DNA of 33,060 bases from positions 1 through 33,060 of the forward strand of contig CACYNO010000012.1 in NCBI GenBank assembly GCA_902775895.1, written 5' to 3'. Positions 1 through 6,532 of this stretch are shown piece after piece. The notes under the pieces were generated by a model. The model had not been told where the DNA came from. It did not search any database and saw only the letters and a list, made by a program, of their open reading frames with translations. The stretch comes from an uncultured Lachnospiraceae bacterium (GTDB taxonomy: Bacteria; Bacillota; Clostridia; Lachnospirales; Lachnospiraceae). The position numbers were made by a program, and so were the translations under genes. Positions within the stretch are counted from its first letter, which is position 1, and the number at the start of each line of letters is the position of its first letter.

Positions 1-417
<417 letters not shown>

Positions 418-550
418 AAAGTTACCATGTCACATCATTATTCGTATGCGGTTTTCAGAGAATGATTTCTCTGATATATAAAGGTGTACAGCACCTGCGA
501 ATATTCGCATTACCCCAAAGAAGATGCCGTGCATTTTCAGAGAGGAATTT
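418..550 (+). other. 23S-tRNA spacer without a 5S rRNA gene
   Basis: These 133 nt separate 23S from tRNA-Asn. No 5S-like sequence is visible. The spacer holds three small hairpins: CAGAGAA/TTTCTCTG at 456-473, GGTG/CACC near 484-497 and the palindrome GCGAATATTCGC at 498-509. These may be processing sites. The 5S gene may sit elsewhere in this rrn operon, for example upstream of 16S, or at another locus. Confidence 0.6.
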
Positions 551-622
551 TCCTCGATAGCTCAATGGTAGAGCACTCGGCTGTTAACCGAGTTGTTGTA
601 GGTTCGAGCCCTACTCGGGGAG
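551..622 (+). tRNA. tRNA-Asn(GTT)
   Basis: Full cloverleaf of 72 nt with acceptor TCCTCGA/TCGGGGA (one T-G wobble), discriminator G, anticodon stem CTCGG/CCGAG around GTT and the T-loop GGTTCGAGCC. CCA is not encoded; the bases after the discriminator are CTAA. It is the first tRNA after 23S. Confidence 0.97.
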
Positions 623-627
623 CTAAG

Positions 628-662
628 AAAGTGACCACCTTTTTTTAAAGTGGTCACTTTTA
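628..662 (+). terminator. Hairpin with T-run after tRNA-Asn
   Basis: Stem AAAGTGACCAC (628-638) pairs with GTGGTCACTTT (650-660) and is followed by T residues. It resembles a Rho-independent terminator. The same AAAGTG...CACTTT design recurs in later tRNA spacers. Confidence 0.6.
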
Positions 663-685
663 TAAGTTAAAAATGAAAATGTGAT

Positions 686-706
686 GTTTCGACCGAAGGG
701 AGAAAC
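686..706 (+). repeat. tRNA-spacer hairpin repeat (GTTTC/GAAAC copy)
   Basis: GTTTC (686-690) and GAAAC (702-706) enclose GACCGAAGGGA. A nearly identical copy lies at 1833-1853 and divergent copies precede several tRNAs. It belongs to a spacer repeat family rather than a coding gene. Confidence 0.6.
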
Positions 707-784
707 TCACAAGCGAATGCGTAAAATAAGAATGTCCATATCTAAGTATTCAAATCGTGAGTGCTTAGGTATAAGGCAAATAAT

Positions 785-840
785 GAGTTTCAAGGCTTTA
801 GCCGTAGAAACTCATAAGCAAAACCGAAGGTTTTGGTTTT
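785..840 (+). repeat. Paired-hairpin module abutting tRNA-Asp
   Basis: The first hairpin is GAGTTTC...GAAACTC (785-813) with an inner GGC/GCC stem. The second is CAAAACC-gaa-GGTTTTG (819-835), followed by GTTTT ending at base 840, directly before the first base of tRNA-Asp. The second hairpin plus T-run looks like a terminator but sits on the 5' side of a tRNA. Confidence 0.65.
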
Positions 841-914
841 GGCCCGGTGGCTCAGCTGGTTAGAGCACCGCCCTGTCACGGCGGGGGTCATGGGTTCGAA
901 TCCCATCCGGGTCG
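841..914 (+). tRNA. tRNA-Asp(GTC)
   Basis: Cloverleaf of 74 nt: acceptor GGCCCGG/CCGGGTC with one G-T wobble, discriminator G, anticodon stem CCGCC/GGCGG around GTC, and T-loop GGTTCGAATCC. CCA is not encoded. Confidence 0.97.
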
Positions 915-915
915 T

Positions 916-950
916 AAAAGTGACCCCCTTATACGTAAGGGGTCACTTTT
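916..950 (+). terminator. Hairpin with T-run after tRNA-Asp
   Basis: AAAAGTGACCCC and GGGGTCACTTTT form a long stem around the ATACGT loop and end in TTTT. It is similar in design to the element at 628-662. Further hairpins follow immediately. Confidence 0.65.
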
Positions 951-1156
951 AGAGAATCATATGCCATAGGCATATGATTCTCTGTCAGGTCGTCGTTGCC
1001 ATATATGGCAGCAGCGACGATTTTAGTACTTACATGAAGTAAGTGCTGTATGCCGGTCCTTACGGACCGTCATCCCGCGACTACGTCGCGAATTAACGGA
1101 CGATAATACTTACACTAAGTCGAATACTTCGACGAGTTTTGCTAAAGCAAAACTCG
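951..1156 (+). repeat. Ladder of seven consecutive hairpins
   Basis: Seven stems follow one another almost without gaps: 951-983 (15-bp perfect stem, loop ATA), 991-1019, 1025-1047 (AGTACTTAC/GTAAGTGCT), 1054-1069 (CGGTCC/GGACCG), 1076-1090 (CGCGAC/GTCGCG), 1119-1133 (GTCGAA/TTCGAC) and 1133-1156 (CGAGTTTTGC/GCAAAACTCG). Most loops are 3 to 5 nt. No open reading frame explains the structure. It lies in a tRNA operon spacer; the function is unknown. Confidence 0.7.
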
Positions 1157-1157
1157 T

Positions 1158-1192
1158 AAAGTGGGCGCTTTGGTGTAAGGCGCCCACTTTTT
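1158..1192 (+). repeat. Terminator-like hairpin abutting tRNA-Val
   Basis: AAAGTGGGCGC pairs with GCGCCCACTTT, followed by TT directly before tRNA-Val at 1193. A near copy with the same arms lies at 1377-1412, directly before tRNA-Thr. Confidence 0.65.
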
Positions 1193-1265
1193 GGGGTCTT
1201 AGCTCAGCTGGGAGAGCATCTGCCTTACAAGCAGAGGGTCATAGGTTCGAGCCCTATAGGCCCCA
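1193..1265 (+). tRNA. tRNA-Val(TAC)
   Basis: Cloverleaf of 73 nt: acceptor GGGGTCT/AGGCCCC, discriminator A, anticodon stem TCTGC/GCAGA around TAC, T-loop GGTTCGAGCC. CCA is not encoded. Confidence 0.97.
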
Positions 1266-1350
1266 CTCTGATTTATTTGAAACTCATAAATTTAATAACT
1301 TTCGGTGGTGGCGCATGAGATTGATTACTCGTTTACCGAAACGCTGTGAT

Positions 1351-1372
1351 GTTCCGAGCGAAGCGAAGGAAC
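1351..1372 (+). repeat. Spacer hairpin with compensatory change (GTTCC/GGAAC)
   Basis: GTTCC (1351-1355) and GGAAC (1368-1372) occupy the place of GTTTC/GAAAC in sister copies. Both arms changed together, which preserves pairing and argues for selection or copying of a stem. The sequence TCACAAAAGTGGGC follows, as in other spacers. Confidence 0.55.
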
Positions 1373-1376
1373 TCAC

Positions 1377-1412
1377 AAAAGTGGGCGCTTGCGCCTAAGG
1401 CGCCCACTTTTT
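1377..1412 (+). repeat. Terminator-like hairpin abutting tRNA-Thr
   Basis: AAAAGTGGGCGC...GCGCCCACTTTTT is a second copy of the 1158-1192 element with a changed loop. Its T-run ends at 1412 and tRNA-Thr begins at 1413. Confidence 0.65.
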
Positions 1413-1484
1413 GCCGACATGGCTCAATGGCAGAGCAATTGATTTGTAATCAATAGGTTGCTGGTTCGACTCCGGCTGTCGGCT
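1413..1484 (+). tRNA. tRNA-Thr(TGT)
   Basis: Cloverleaf of 72 nt: acceptor GCCGACA/TGTCGGC, discriminator T, anticodon stem ATTGA/TCAAT around TGT, T-loop GGTTCGACTCC. CCA is not encoded. Confidence 0.97.
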
Positions 1485-1517
1485 CTTGTGCCGGTAGAAA
1501 GGCCAATATGCCGCGAT

Positions 1518-1572
1518 GTTTCGAGGCGTTAGCCGTAGAAACTCGCAAACGAACTGCAAAGCAGTTCGTTTT
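1518..1572 (+). repeat. Paired-hairpin module before tRNA-fMet
   Basis: GTTTC/GAAAC (1518-1542) with inner GGC/GCC is followed by CGAACTGC-aaa-GCAGTTCG (1550-1568) and TTTT. It ends 4 nt before tRNA-fMet. The design matches the modules at 785-840 and 1896-1952, but the second stem has a different sequence. Confidence 0.65.
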
Positions 1573-1576
1573 ATGC

Positions 1577-1650
1577 CGCGGGGTGGAGCAGTCTGGAAGC
1601 TCGTCGGGCTCATAACCCGAAGGTCACAGGTTCAAATCCTGTCCCCGCTA
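1577..1650 (+). tRNA. Initiator tRNA-fMet(CAT)
   Basis: 74 nt with anticodon CAT. It has initiator hallmarks: the first acceptor pair is mismatched (C1577 against T1649) and the anticodon stem TCGGG/CCCGA carries three consecutive G-C pairs next to the loop. CCA is not encoded. Confidence 0.96.
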
Positions 1651-1717
1651 CTAAACTCAAACTTACGTTAGAGTAACTCAAACTTTCGATTTGGGTTTAA
1701 ACAAATTATTCTAATAC

Positions 1718-1799
1718 GGATGGATTCCCGAGCGGTCAAAGGGATCAGACTGTAAATCTGACGGCTACGCCTTCGAAGGTTCGAATCCTTCTCCATCCA
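1718..1799 (+). tRNA. tRNA-Tyr(GTA)
   Basis: Class II tRNA of 82 nt with a long variable arm: acceptor GGATGGA/TCCATCC, discriminator A, anticodon stem TCAGA/TCTGA around GTA, T-loop GGTTCGAATCC. CCA is not encoded. Its upstream flank lacks the terminator-like hairpin seen before the other tRNAs. Confidence 0.97.
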
Positions 1800-1832
1800 C
1801 TAAACAGATTTAAAAATCAGTTTAATATTTAT

Positions 1833-1881
1833 GTTTCGACCGAAGGGAGAAACTCACAAGCAAAACCGAAGGTTTTGGTTT
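1833..1881 (+). repeat. Paired-hairpin module copy downstream of tRNA-Tyr
   Basis: GTTTC/GAAAC (1833-1853) is followed by CAAAACC-gaa-GGTTTTG (1861-1877). The first part matches 686-706 and the second matches the stem at 819-835, so copies are mixed and matched between spacers. Confidence 0.6.
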
Positions 1882-1895
1882 AGGCAGTAGCCGTA

Positions 1896-1952
1896 GAGTT
1901 TCAAGGTTTAAGCCGCAGAAACTCTTAATCGAAACCGTTAGGTTTCGGTTTT
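1896..1952 (+). repeat. Paired-hairpin module abutting tRNA-Phe
   Basis: GAGTTTC/GAAACTC (1896-1924) is followed by CGAAACC-gtta-GGTTTCG (1930-1947) and GTTTT, which ends at 1952 directly before tRNA-Phe. Confidence 0.65.
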
Positions 1953-2025
<73 letters not shown>

Positions 2026-2033
2026 CGTTTTAG

Positions 2034-2062
2034 ATCGTAAGATGTATTCTTACGATTTTTTT
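2034..2062 (+). terminator. Terminator of the rRNA-tRNA operon
   Basis: ATCGTAAG (2034-2041) and CTTACGAT (2049-2056) form a stem followed by six T. It ends the tRNA cluster. Confidence 0.85.
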
Positions 2063-2119
2063 ATTGTTTTTACGTCTGTCTATATTTTAACAATATTAAA
2101 CACATTTTAGCTCATGATT

Positions 2120-2170
2120 TGTTACAAAAAAGTTACATAATTATTTCAAAAAGGTTGACAAATGGTTACA
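2120..2170 (+). promoter_or_regulatory. Helically phased GTTACA repeats over the promoter
   Basis: GTTACA occurs at 2121, 2132 and 2165, and GTTGACA at 2154. The start spacings are 11, 22 and 11, with a weak ATTTCA at the missing phase (2143). The geometry, two hexamers separated by five bases, resembles the WalR/YycF box TGTWAH-N5-TGTWAH known from Bacillota wall-hydrolase genes. That fits the wall-binding product, but the match is imperfect. Confidence 0.4.
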
Positions 2171-2183
2171 AACCGTGTATTAT
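2155..2183 (+). promoter_or_regulatory. Strong sigma-A-type promoter
   Basis: A consensus -35 TTGACA (2155-2160), 17-bp spacer and TATTAT -10 (2178-2183) lie about 85 bp ahead of the wall-binding protein start. The -35 is embedded in the GTTACA repeat array. Confidence 0.75.
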
Positions 2184-2267
2184 ACTCAAGGTTTTTAGAA
2201 TTTTTCCTAAAATATGGAGTGGATCGTACCACTCTTTTTTATTGATAATATTAATACGGAGATAAAA

Positions 2268-3854
2268 ATGAGATTAAAAAAATATTTAGTCGCGGCATCT
2301 ATTGCGGCATGTTCTATGACAGGTATTGCGTCAATGTCTCAGATTGAGACTTTTGCCGCAACGGCACAGACAGAGGCAAAGGCAACATCAAAGACCTCCG
2401 GAAATTCTACAACTAAGACAGATACAAAGACAACTACTACAACAAAGGAAGCTGCAAAGACTGACTCAAAGTCATCTGCAAAGACGACTGATAAAGCTTC
2501 TGCAGATACTTCGACAAAGACTACAGATAAGAAAACGGATACATCTTCGTCGACATCTGCAAAGATTACGGAAAAATCATCAACGAAGTCGACAGAACCT
2601 TCCCCTGCTAAGACAACCGGAAAGTCTTCTGAAAAAGAAACTCCGAAGAAGGTAAATGTTTCAATAGAAGGAAAAACTTTCGAGGTTTCTGCTACCGGTT
2701 ATGCATGGATCTATGTTAACGGATATTACCATTTCGTACAGAACGGAAAGCTCGTAACAGGATGGAAACTATTAACAAAGGCCGAAGGCGAAAAGACAGA
2801 TCATTGGAGTTATTTCGACAAGAAAAACGGAAGGATATACACAGGCTGGAGAAAAATGGGAGCAGCTGAGGGCGAAAAGACCGAGCATTGGAGTTACTTC
2901 GGTAATAACGGTTGGATCCGTACAGGCTGGCAGCTTATGGGAAAAGGAACATCTAATCCCGATGGTAATGCAACAGCTCACTGGAGTTATTTCGGACCCA
3001 ATGGCTGGCTTCGAACAGGATGGCAGGTGATGGGAACTTCATCCAATCCTGATGGAAAAAACAAAGTTCACTGGTCATATTTCGGCGGAAACGGCTGGAT
3101 GGTCAAAGGCTGGTATAAGAACTCTGAAGGACTTCATTACTTCAAGTCAAACGGATGGATGTGTGCGTCCGAGACCGCAAAGATAGACCAGTCGGAATAT
3201 AAGTTTAACAGCCGAGGAATCCTTACAGGGGTAGATCATACAGGCTTTAAGTATATTAATCAGTACAAGACATACGGTTACTATCCCATGTCATGCGGAT
3301 CTTCATCTTCACTAATGGCAATGCAGGCTGCTGGCTATTGCAAGGGTCTTGATACAAAGGGAGAGTACGAGGATTATCTTTCAACCTGGAGAGCAGTCTG
3401 CGGAAAATCTTTCGGTACTAAAGGAGGCGTTGGTGCGTCTCTTCCGAGCAAGGTCGTAAATGTTGTAAAAAATGAAAACACTACCAGAGGAGTTCCTGTA
3501 AAAGGAGTCACAAATGGTTCGCTTAATGCTGATTACTTAAAGGACAGCCTGACGCACGGTCAGACATCCATCGTTATCATTCAGAATTTCAAAGTTTACA
3601 CTCACTGGATCGCGATAACCGGATGGGAAATGAAGGGAAACGAGTTGGTATTCAAGATTGCCGATCCGCTTCCGAGTGACTGTGGCCGTGGCGCCGCTTC
3701 AAGTGTAACAAAGGTTACTCAGGGAAACCTCGGAACTTCAATGAAGAATTCAAAACTTTTCAGTCTTATAGACGCTAAGATAGTTAAAATATTCCACGGC
3801 GGAAGATGCGGAGTGACCTTCGGAAACTACAAATCACTCAATTCATACTATTGA
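2268..3854 (+). CDS. Secreted cell-wall-binding protein with C39-like domain
   Basis: Predicted exported protein of 528 residues. The start at 2268 is chosen because ACGGAGATAAAA precedes it and a signal peptide follows directly (MRLKKYLVAASIAAC..., likely cleaved near residues 29-32); an in-frame ATG at 2214 has no such site. Residues 31-128 form a Thr/Lys/Ser-rich low-complexity linker. Residues 145-320 carry choline-binding-type wall repeats (HWSYF..NGW..TGW). The C-terminal 200 residues resemble papain-like C39-type domains, with candidate catalytic Cys343 (PMSCGSSSS), His446 (YTHWIAITG) and Asp466 (IADPL). It probably sits on the cell surface and may cleave or bind peptides; the substrate is unknown. 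It is a single-gene unit with its own promoter and terminator. Confidence 0.85.
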   Translation: MRLKKYLVAASIAACSMTGIASMSQIETFAATAQTEAKATSKTSGNSTTKTDTKTTTTTKEAAKTDSKSSAKTTDKASADTSTKTTDKKTDTSSSTSAKITEKSSTKSTEPSPAKTTGKSSEKETPKKVNVSIEGKTFEVSATGYAWIYVNGYYHFVQNGKLVTGWKLLTKAEGEKTDHWSYFDKKNGRIYTGWRKMGAAEGEKTEHWSYFGNNGWIRTGWQLMGKGTSNPDGNATAHWSYFGPNGWLRTGWQVMGTSSNPDGKNKVHWSYFGGNGWMVKGWYKNSEGLHYFKSNGWMCASETAKIDQSEYKFNSRGILTGVDHTGFKYINQYKTYGYYPMSCGSSSSLMAMQAAGYCKGLDTKGEYEDYLSTWRAVCGKSFGTKGGVGASLPSKVVNVVKNENTTRGVPVKGVTNGSLNADYLKDSLTHGQTSIVIIQNFKVYTHWIAITGWEMKGNELVFKIADPLPSDCGRGAASSVTKVTQGNLGTSMKNSKLFSLIDAKIVKIFHGGRCGVTFGNYKSLNSYY

Positions 3855-3867
3855 TAATAATATATTT

Positions 3868-3891
3868 AGGGGACAGGGTTCCCCTTTTTTT
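3868..3891 (+). terminator. Rho-independent terminator
   Basis: AGGGGA/TCCCCT stem followed by seven T, 14 nt after the stop of the wall-binding protein. Confidence 0.85.
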
Positions 3892-3972
3892 ATGCAATAA
3901 ACTGCGACCGGGTTTGTCTTTTCAAACCTCCCCCCACTTGTAATATAAGTAAAAGAATAATAAAATAACCTC

Positions 3973-5334
3973 ATGGAAAGTTTGTATAAAAAATTAAACA
4001 ACTATAAGGAAAAGAACATAATCCCCTTTCACATGCCCGGGGGCAAGAGGAATCCCAGTCTGATCTTGGGGGAGCCTTTTGAGATGGACATTACGGAGAT
4101 CGACGGCTTCGACAATCTCCATAACGCAAAAGGTGTTCTTGCTTATGAGATGGACCGCGGCGCACAGCTTTTTAAGGCGGATGAGTCGCTTCTTTTGGTG
4201 AACGGTTCTACTGCGGGGATACTTGCGGCGATCAATGGTGCCGTTTTGCAAAGAGAAAAAGTTCTGGTGGCAAGGAACGCACACATATCAGTTATCAATG
4301 CGATTATCATGCGTAATCTGACCCCTGTATATATCGTTCCCGAAAAAGATGAGTACGGGATTGATAAAGGAATTACCGCCAAACAGGTGAAAGATGCTCT
4401 TGAACAGGATCAGGATATAAAAGCAGTTATCATCACTTCTCCTACATACGAGGGTATGGTAAGTGATATAAAGGGCATAGCCGATGCGGCTCACGGGAAA
4501 GGCATACCGCTTATCGTGGATGCGGCTCACGGTGCTCATCTTGTGTTCAATCCTCTGTTTCCCCGGTCTGCCCAGGAAGAGGGTGCGGATGCAGTTGTGG
4601 TAAGCCTGCACAAGACTCTGCCTGCCCTTACCCAGACGGGACTGCTTCTTTTGAACGGTCCGCTGATCGACAGGAAAAGGGTTAAATATTTCTGGAACGC
4701 CTTCCAGACCACAAGCCCGTCTTACGTCCTTATGGGAAGCATCAGCGCATGCTTTGATGTTCTGGCCTCTTCCCAGGGCAAAGAGCTGATGGAGCATTAT
4801 GTAAAAAGAGTAATTACACTGAGGCTGAATCTGAACAACAACCTGGAAAACATCAGATTGTTAGAATCTGATGATCCCTCAAAGCTGGTATTTCTTGCAA
4901 ATGACGGAAAGAGACTTTGCAAACGCATGCTTGAGGAATATAACATTCAGTTTGAAATGGGTATGCCGGGCTACACGCTGGCAATGACATCTCTTGCGGA
5001 TACGAAGGAAATGTACACGGAGTTGTCAAAAGCCATTAGAAATATTGATGCGGAGTTCGGAGCACCTGATACTTTTGGATCTTATGAAAAAAATGATCTG
5101 CCGGAAATGGGAATGGTACCTTGGCGCGCCGTGGAATACAATTTCCTCAAGGCAGAGGATGTGGATATAAATAAGGCTGCAGGAAGAGTGGTTACGGAGA
5201 ACATCTGCATGTATCCTCCGGGAATACCGGTGGTCGTTGCGGGAGAGGTTCTTGATGGAGCCGCCTTAAATATGGCAAAGGAGTCCTTAAAGTCGTGTAA
5301 CAGGGATTCCGTAAGGTGCCTTATTACAGATTAA
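3973..5334 (+). CDS. Orn/Lys/Arg decarboxylase-family PLP enzyme
   Basis: A 453-residue fold-type I PLP enzyme of the basic amino acid decarboxylase family, which yields polyamine precursors such as putrescine, cadaverine or agmatine. Visible motifs are FHMPGGKR near residue 20, the phosphate-binding NGST at 77-80, IVDAAHGAH with Asp183 and His186, and the PLP lysine Lys214 in SLHKTLPALTQTG. The length matches the short Bacillus SpeA/YaaO branch, which lacks the N-terminal wing domain of the E. coli inducible enzymes. The substrate cannot be read from the sequence. No clear Shine-Dalgarno precedes the ATG at 3973. The gene is followed after 22 nt by a guanylate kinase-like gene, probably in one operon; B. 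subtilis yaaO is likewise near a nucleotide kinase gene (tmk). Confidence 0.88.
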   Translation: MESLYKKLNNYKEKNIIPFHMPGGKRNPSLILGEPFEMDITEIDGFDNLHNAKGVLAYEMDRGAQLFKADESLLLVNGSTAGILAAINGAVLQREKVLVARNAHISVINAIIMRNLTPVYIVPEKDEYGIDKGITAKQVKDALEQDQDIKAVIITSPTYEGMVSDIKGIADAAHGKGIPLIVDAAHGAHLVFNPLFPRSAQEEGADAVVVSLHKTLPALTQTGLLLLNGPLIDRKRVKYFWNAFQTTSPSYVLMGSISACFDVLASSQGKELMEHYVKRVITLRLNLNNNLENIRLLESDDPSKLVFLANDGKRLCKRMLEEYNIQFEMGMPGYTLAMTSLADTKEMYTELSKAIRNIDAEFGAPDTFGSYEKNDLPEMGMVPWRAVEYNFLKAEDVDINKAAGRVVTENICMYPPGIPVVVAGEVLDGAALNMAKESLKSCNRDSVRCLITD

Positions 5335-5356
5335 AAACAGCAGACAAGGAAAAGAA

Positions 5357-5962
5357 ATGTCACTTATATTTTTATTGATCGGTAAAAGTGCGTCGGGTAA
5401 AGATGAACTGGCAAGGAGACTTCTTGCAGATAAGGATCTGGATCTGAAGCCGGTGGTGCTTTACACCACACGACCCATGAGAGAAGGGGAAAAAAACGGA
5501 CGGGAATATAATTTCATAAAAGAAGAAGAAAGGCAGGCACTCCACAGCGAAGGCAGGGTGATAGAGGAAAGAGTCTATCATACGGTATTCGGAGACTGGT
5601 ATTATCTTACGGTGGAGGATGATAAATTAAACTGCGATTCGGAAGATGATTTCTTTGCCATAAACACCATCGAAGCTTATGTGAAATACAGGGATCATTT
5701 CGGGGCGGACAGGGTTGTCCCGTTGTACGTGGAGGTTTCACCTGATATCCGGAAGCAGCGTGCCGTGGAAAGGGAGATGCGCCAGGACCAGCCCAACATG
5801 GCTGAGGTGGAAAGGCGTTTCATTGCAGATGAAAAGGATTTTTCGGATGAAAAGATAGAGGCCGCCGGGATCATCAAACGTTTTTCAAATGACGGCGATC
5901 TGGATGACTGTTACGAAATGATAAAAAATGAGATTGAATTAAAATTGAGAGAAACTCATTGA
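5357..5962 (+). CDS. Guanylate kinase-like protein
   Basis: A 201-residue P-loop kinase of the guanylate kinase family. Walker A is GKSASGKD at residues 9-16, and the GMP-binding signature YTTRPMREGEKNGREYNFI spans 41-59. The family phosphorylates GMP to GDP. The lid region and the acidic stretch VEDDKLNCDSEDD are divergent, so it may be a paralogue rather than the housekeeping Gmk. AAGGAAAAG precedes the start. The stop codon TGA at 5960-5962 lies inside the -35 box of the riboflavin promoter, so the genes are packed tightly. Confidence 0.82.
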   Translation: MSLIFLLIGKSASGKDELARRLLADKDLDLKPVVLYTTRPMREGEKNGREYNFIKEEERQALHSEGRVIEERVYHTVFGDWYYLTVEDDKLNCDSEDDFFAINTIEAYVKYRDHFGADRVVPLYVEVSPDIRKQRAVEREMRQDQPNMAEVERRFIADEKDFSDEKIEAAGIIKRFSNDGDLDDCYEMIKNEIELKLRETH

Positions 5963-5987
5963 CAAAAACAGTAAATGATATTAAGAT
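5959..5987 (+). promoter_or_regulatory. Promoter of the riboflavin operon
   Basis: TTGACA (5959-5964), a 17-bp spacer and TAAGAT (5982-5987). Transcription would start near 5994, just ahead of the FMN aptamer. The -35 overlaps the stop codon of the upstream gene. Confidence 0.8.
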
Positions 5988-6002
5988 TTCAGAACAATAA
6001 GA

Positions 6003-6121
<119 letters not shown>

Positions 6122-6129
6122 GTAGAACT

Positions 6130-6520
6130 ATATTCTTGTAGTGGTGGGACCCCGATATTTGTCGGGGTCTTTTGTTGTGTGCAGATATAAAACGTTGACA
6201 GGGATATGCTTTTGCAGTCTGTACGCTTGCTAAGTTGTTATTGTAGAAAAAGAATATCCAGTCTCGCAAGCGTAAGGCCTGCAAAAAACATACCCTGTCG
6301 GTGTGCAAAATTTGCTCATCAAGCCTTCCGGGTTTTTGCATTTTCCCGACAAGGTATGCTTTTGCAGACCTTACGCTTGCCAAGGAGAATGAACATTTTG
6401 AAATGGAAACAAACCGGCAAGCGTACAGACTGTAAAAGCGTACCCTTGTCGGATAGTTTGAAACATCTTAACAACAAAAGACCGAAAAGATCGGGGATTG
6501 GTCCCACCCTGCAAGAATAT
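6130..6520 (+). repeat. Nested long inverted repeat between riboswitch and ribD
   Basis: Three layers of complementary arms nest inside each other. The outer pair is 6130-6151 with 6500-6520 (about 20 of 22 positions), continued by GTCTTTTGTTGT near 6167-6178 with its complement near 6462-6473. The second pair is 6197-6230 with 6417-6450 (30 of 34). The third is 6266-6299 with 6348-6380 (about 31 of 34). The four inner arms are variants of one roughly 34-nt unit that begins GACA(G/A)GG and ends TACGCTTGC. Together they could fold back as one hairpin of about 390 nt with its apex near 6300-6347. The left arm contains the riboswitch terminator and the right arm ends next to the ribD ribosome binding site. 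Confidence 0.8.
6148..6174 (+). terminator. Riboswitch expression-platform terminator
   Basis: GACCCCGA (6148-6155) and TCGGGGTC (6162-6169) form an 8-bp stem followed by a T-rich run. It lies about 30 nt after the aptamer, as expected for FMN-dependent premature termination. The upstream sequence at 6130-6151 also has a long-range complement near the ribD ribosome binding site. Confidence 0.88.
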
Positions 6521-6532
6521 GAGAGAGAGTAT

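Noticed and set aside
681-863. 60-codon frame in the tRNA spacer
   Set aside because: It runs through spacer hairpins into the tRNA-Asp gene and cannot be a real coding region.
916-1412. CRISPR array
   Set aside because: The palindromic elements are not equal direct repeats with unique spacers of constant length, and no cas genes are nearby.
2326-2655. Overlapping arginine/glutamine-rich frame
   Set aside because: It is the +1 reading of the Thr/Lys-rich linker of the wall-binding protein, with no ribosome site.
4288-4797. Minus-strand frame of 169 codons opposite the decarboxylase
   Set aside because: It is a shadow of a strongly conserved PLP enzyme on the plus strand, with no motif of its own.
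6206-6532. N-terminal extension of the ribD frame
   Set aside because: The extra 109 residues are translated repeat arms; the family N-terminus and a ribosome site are at 6533.
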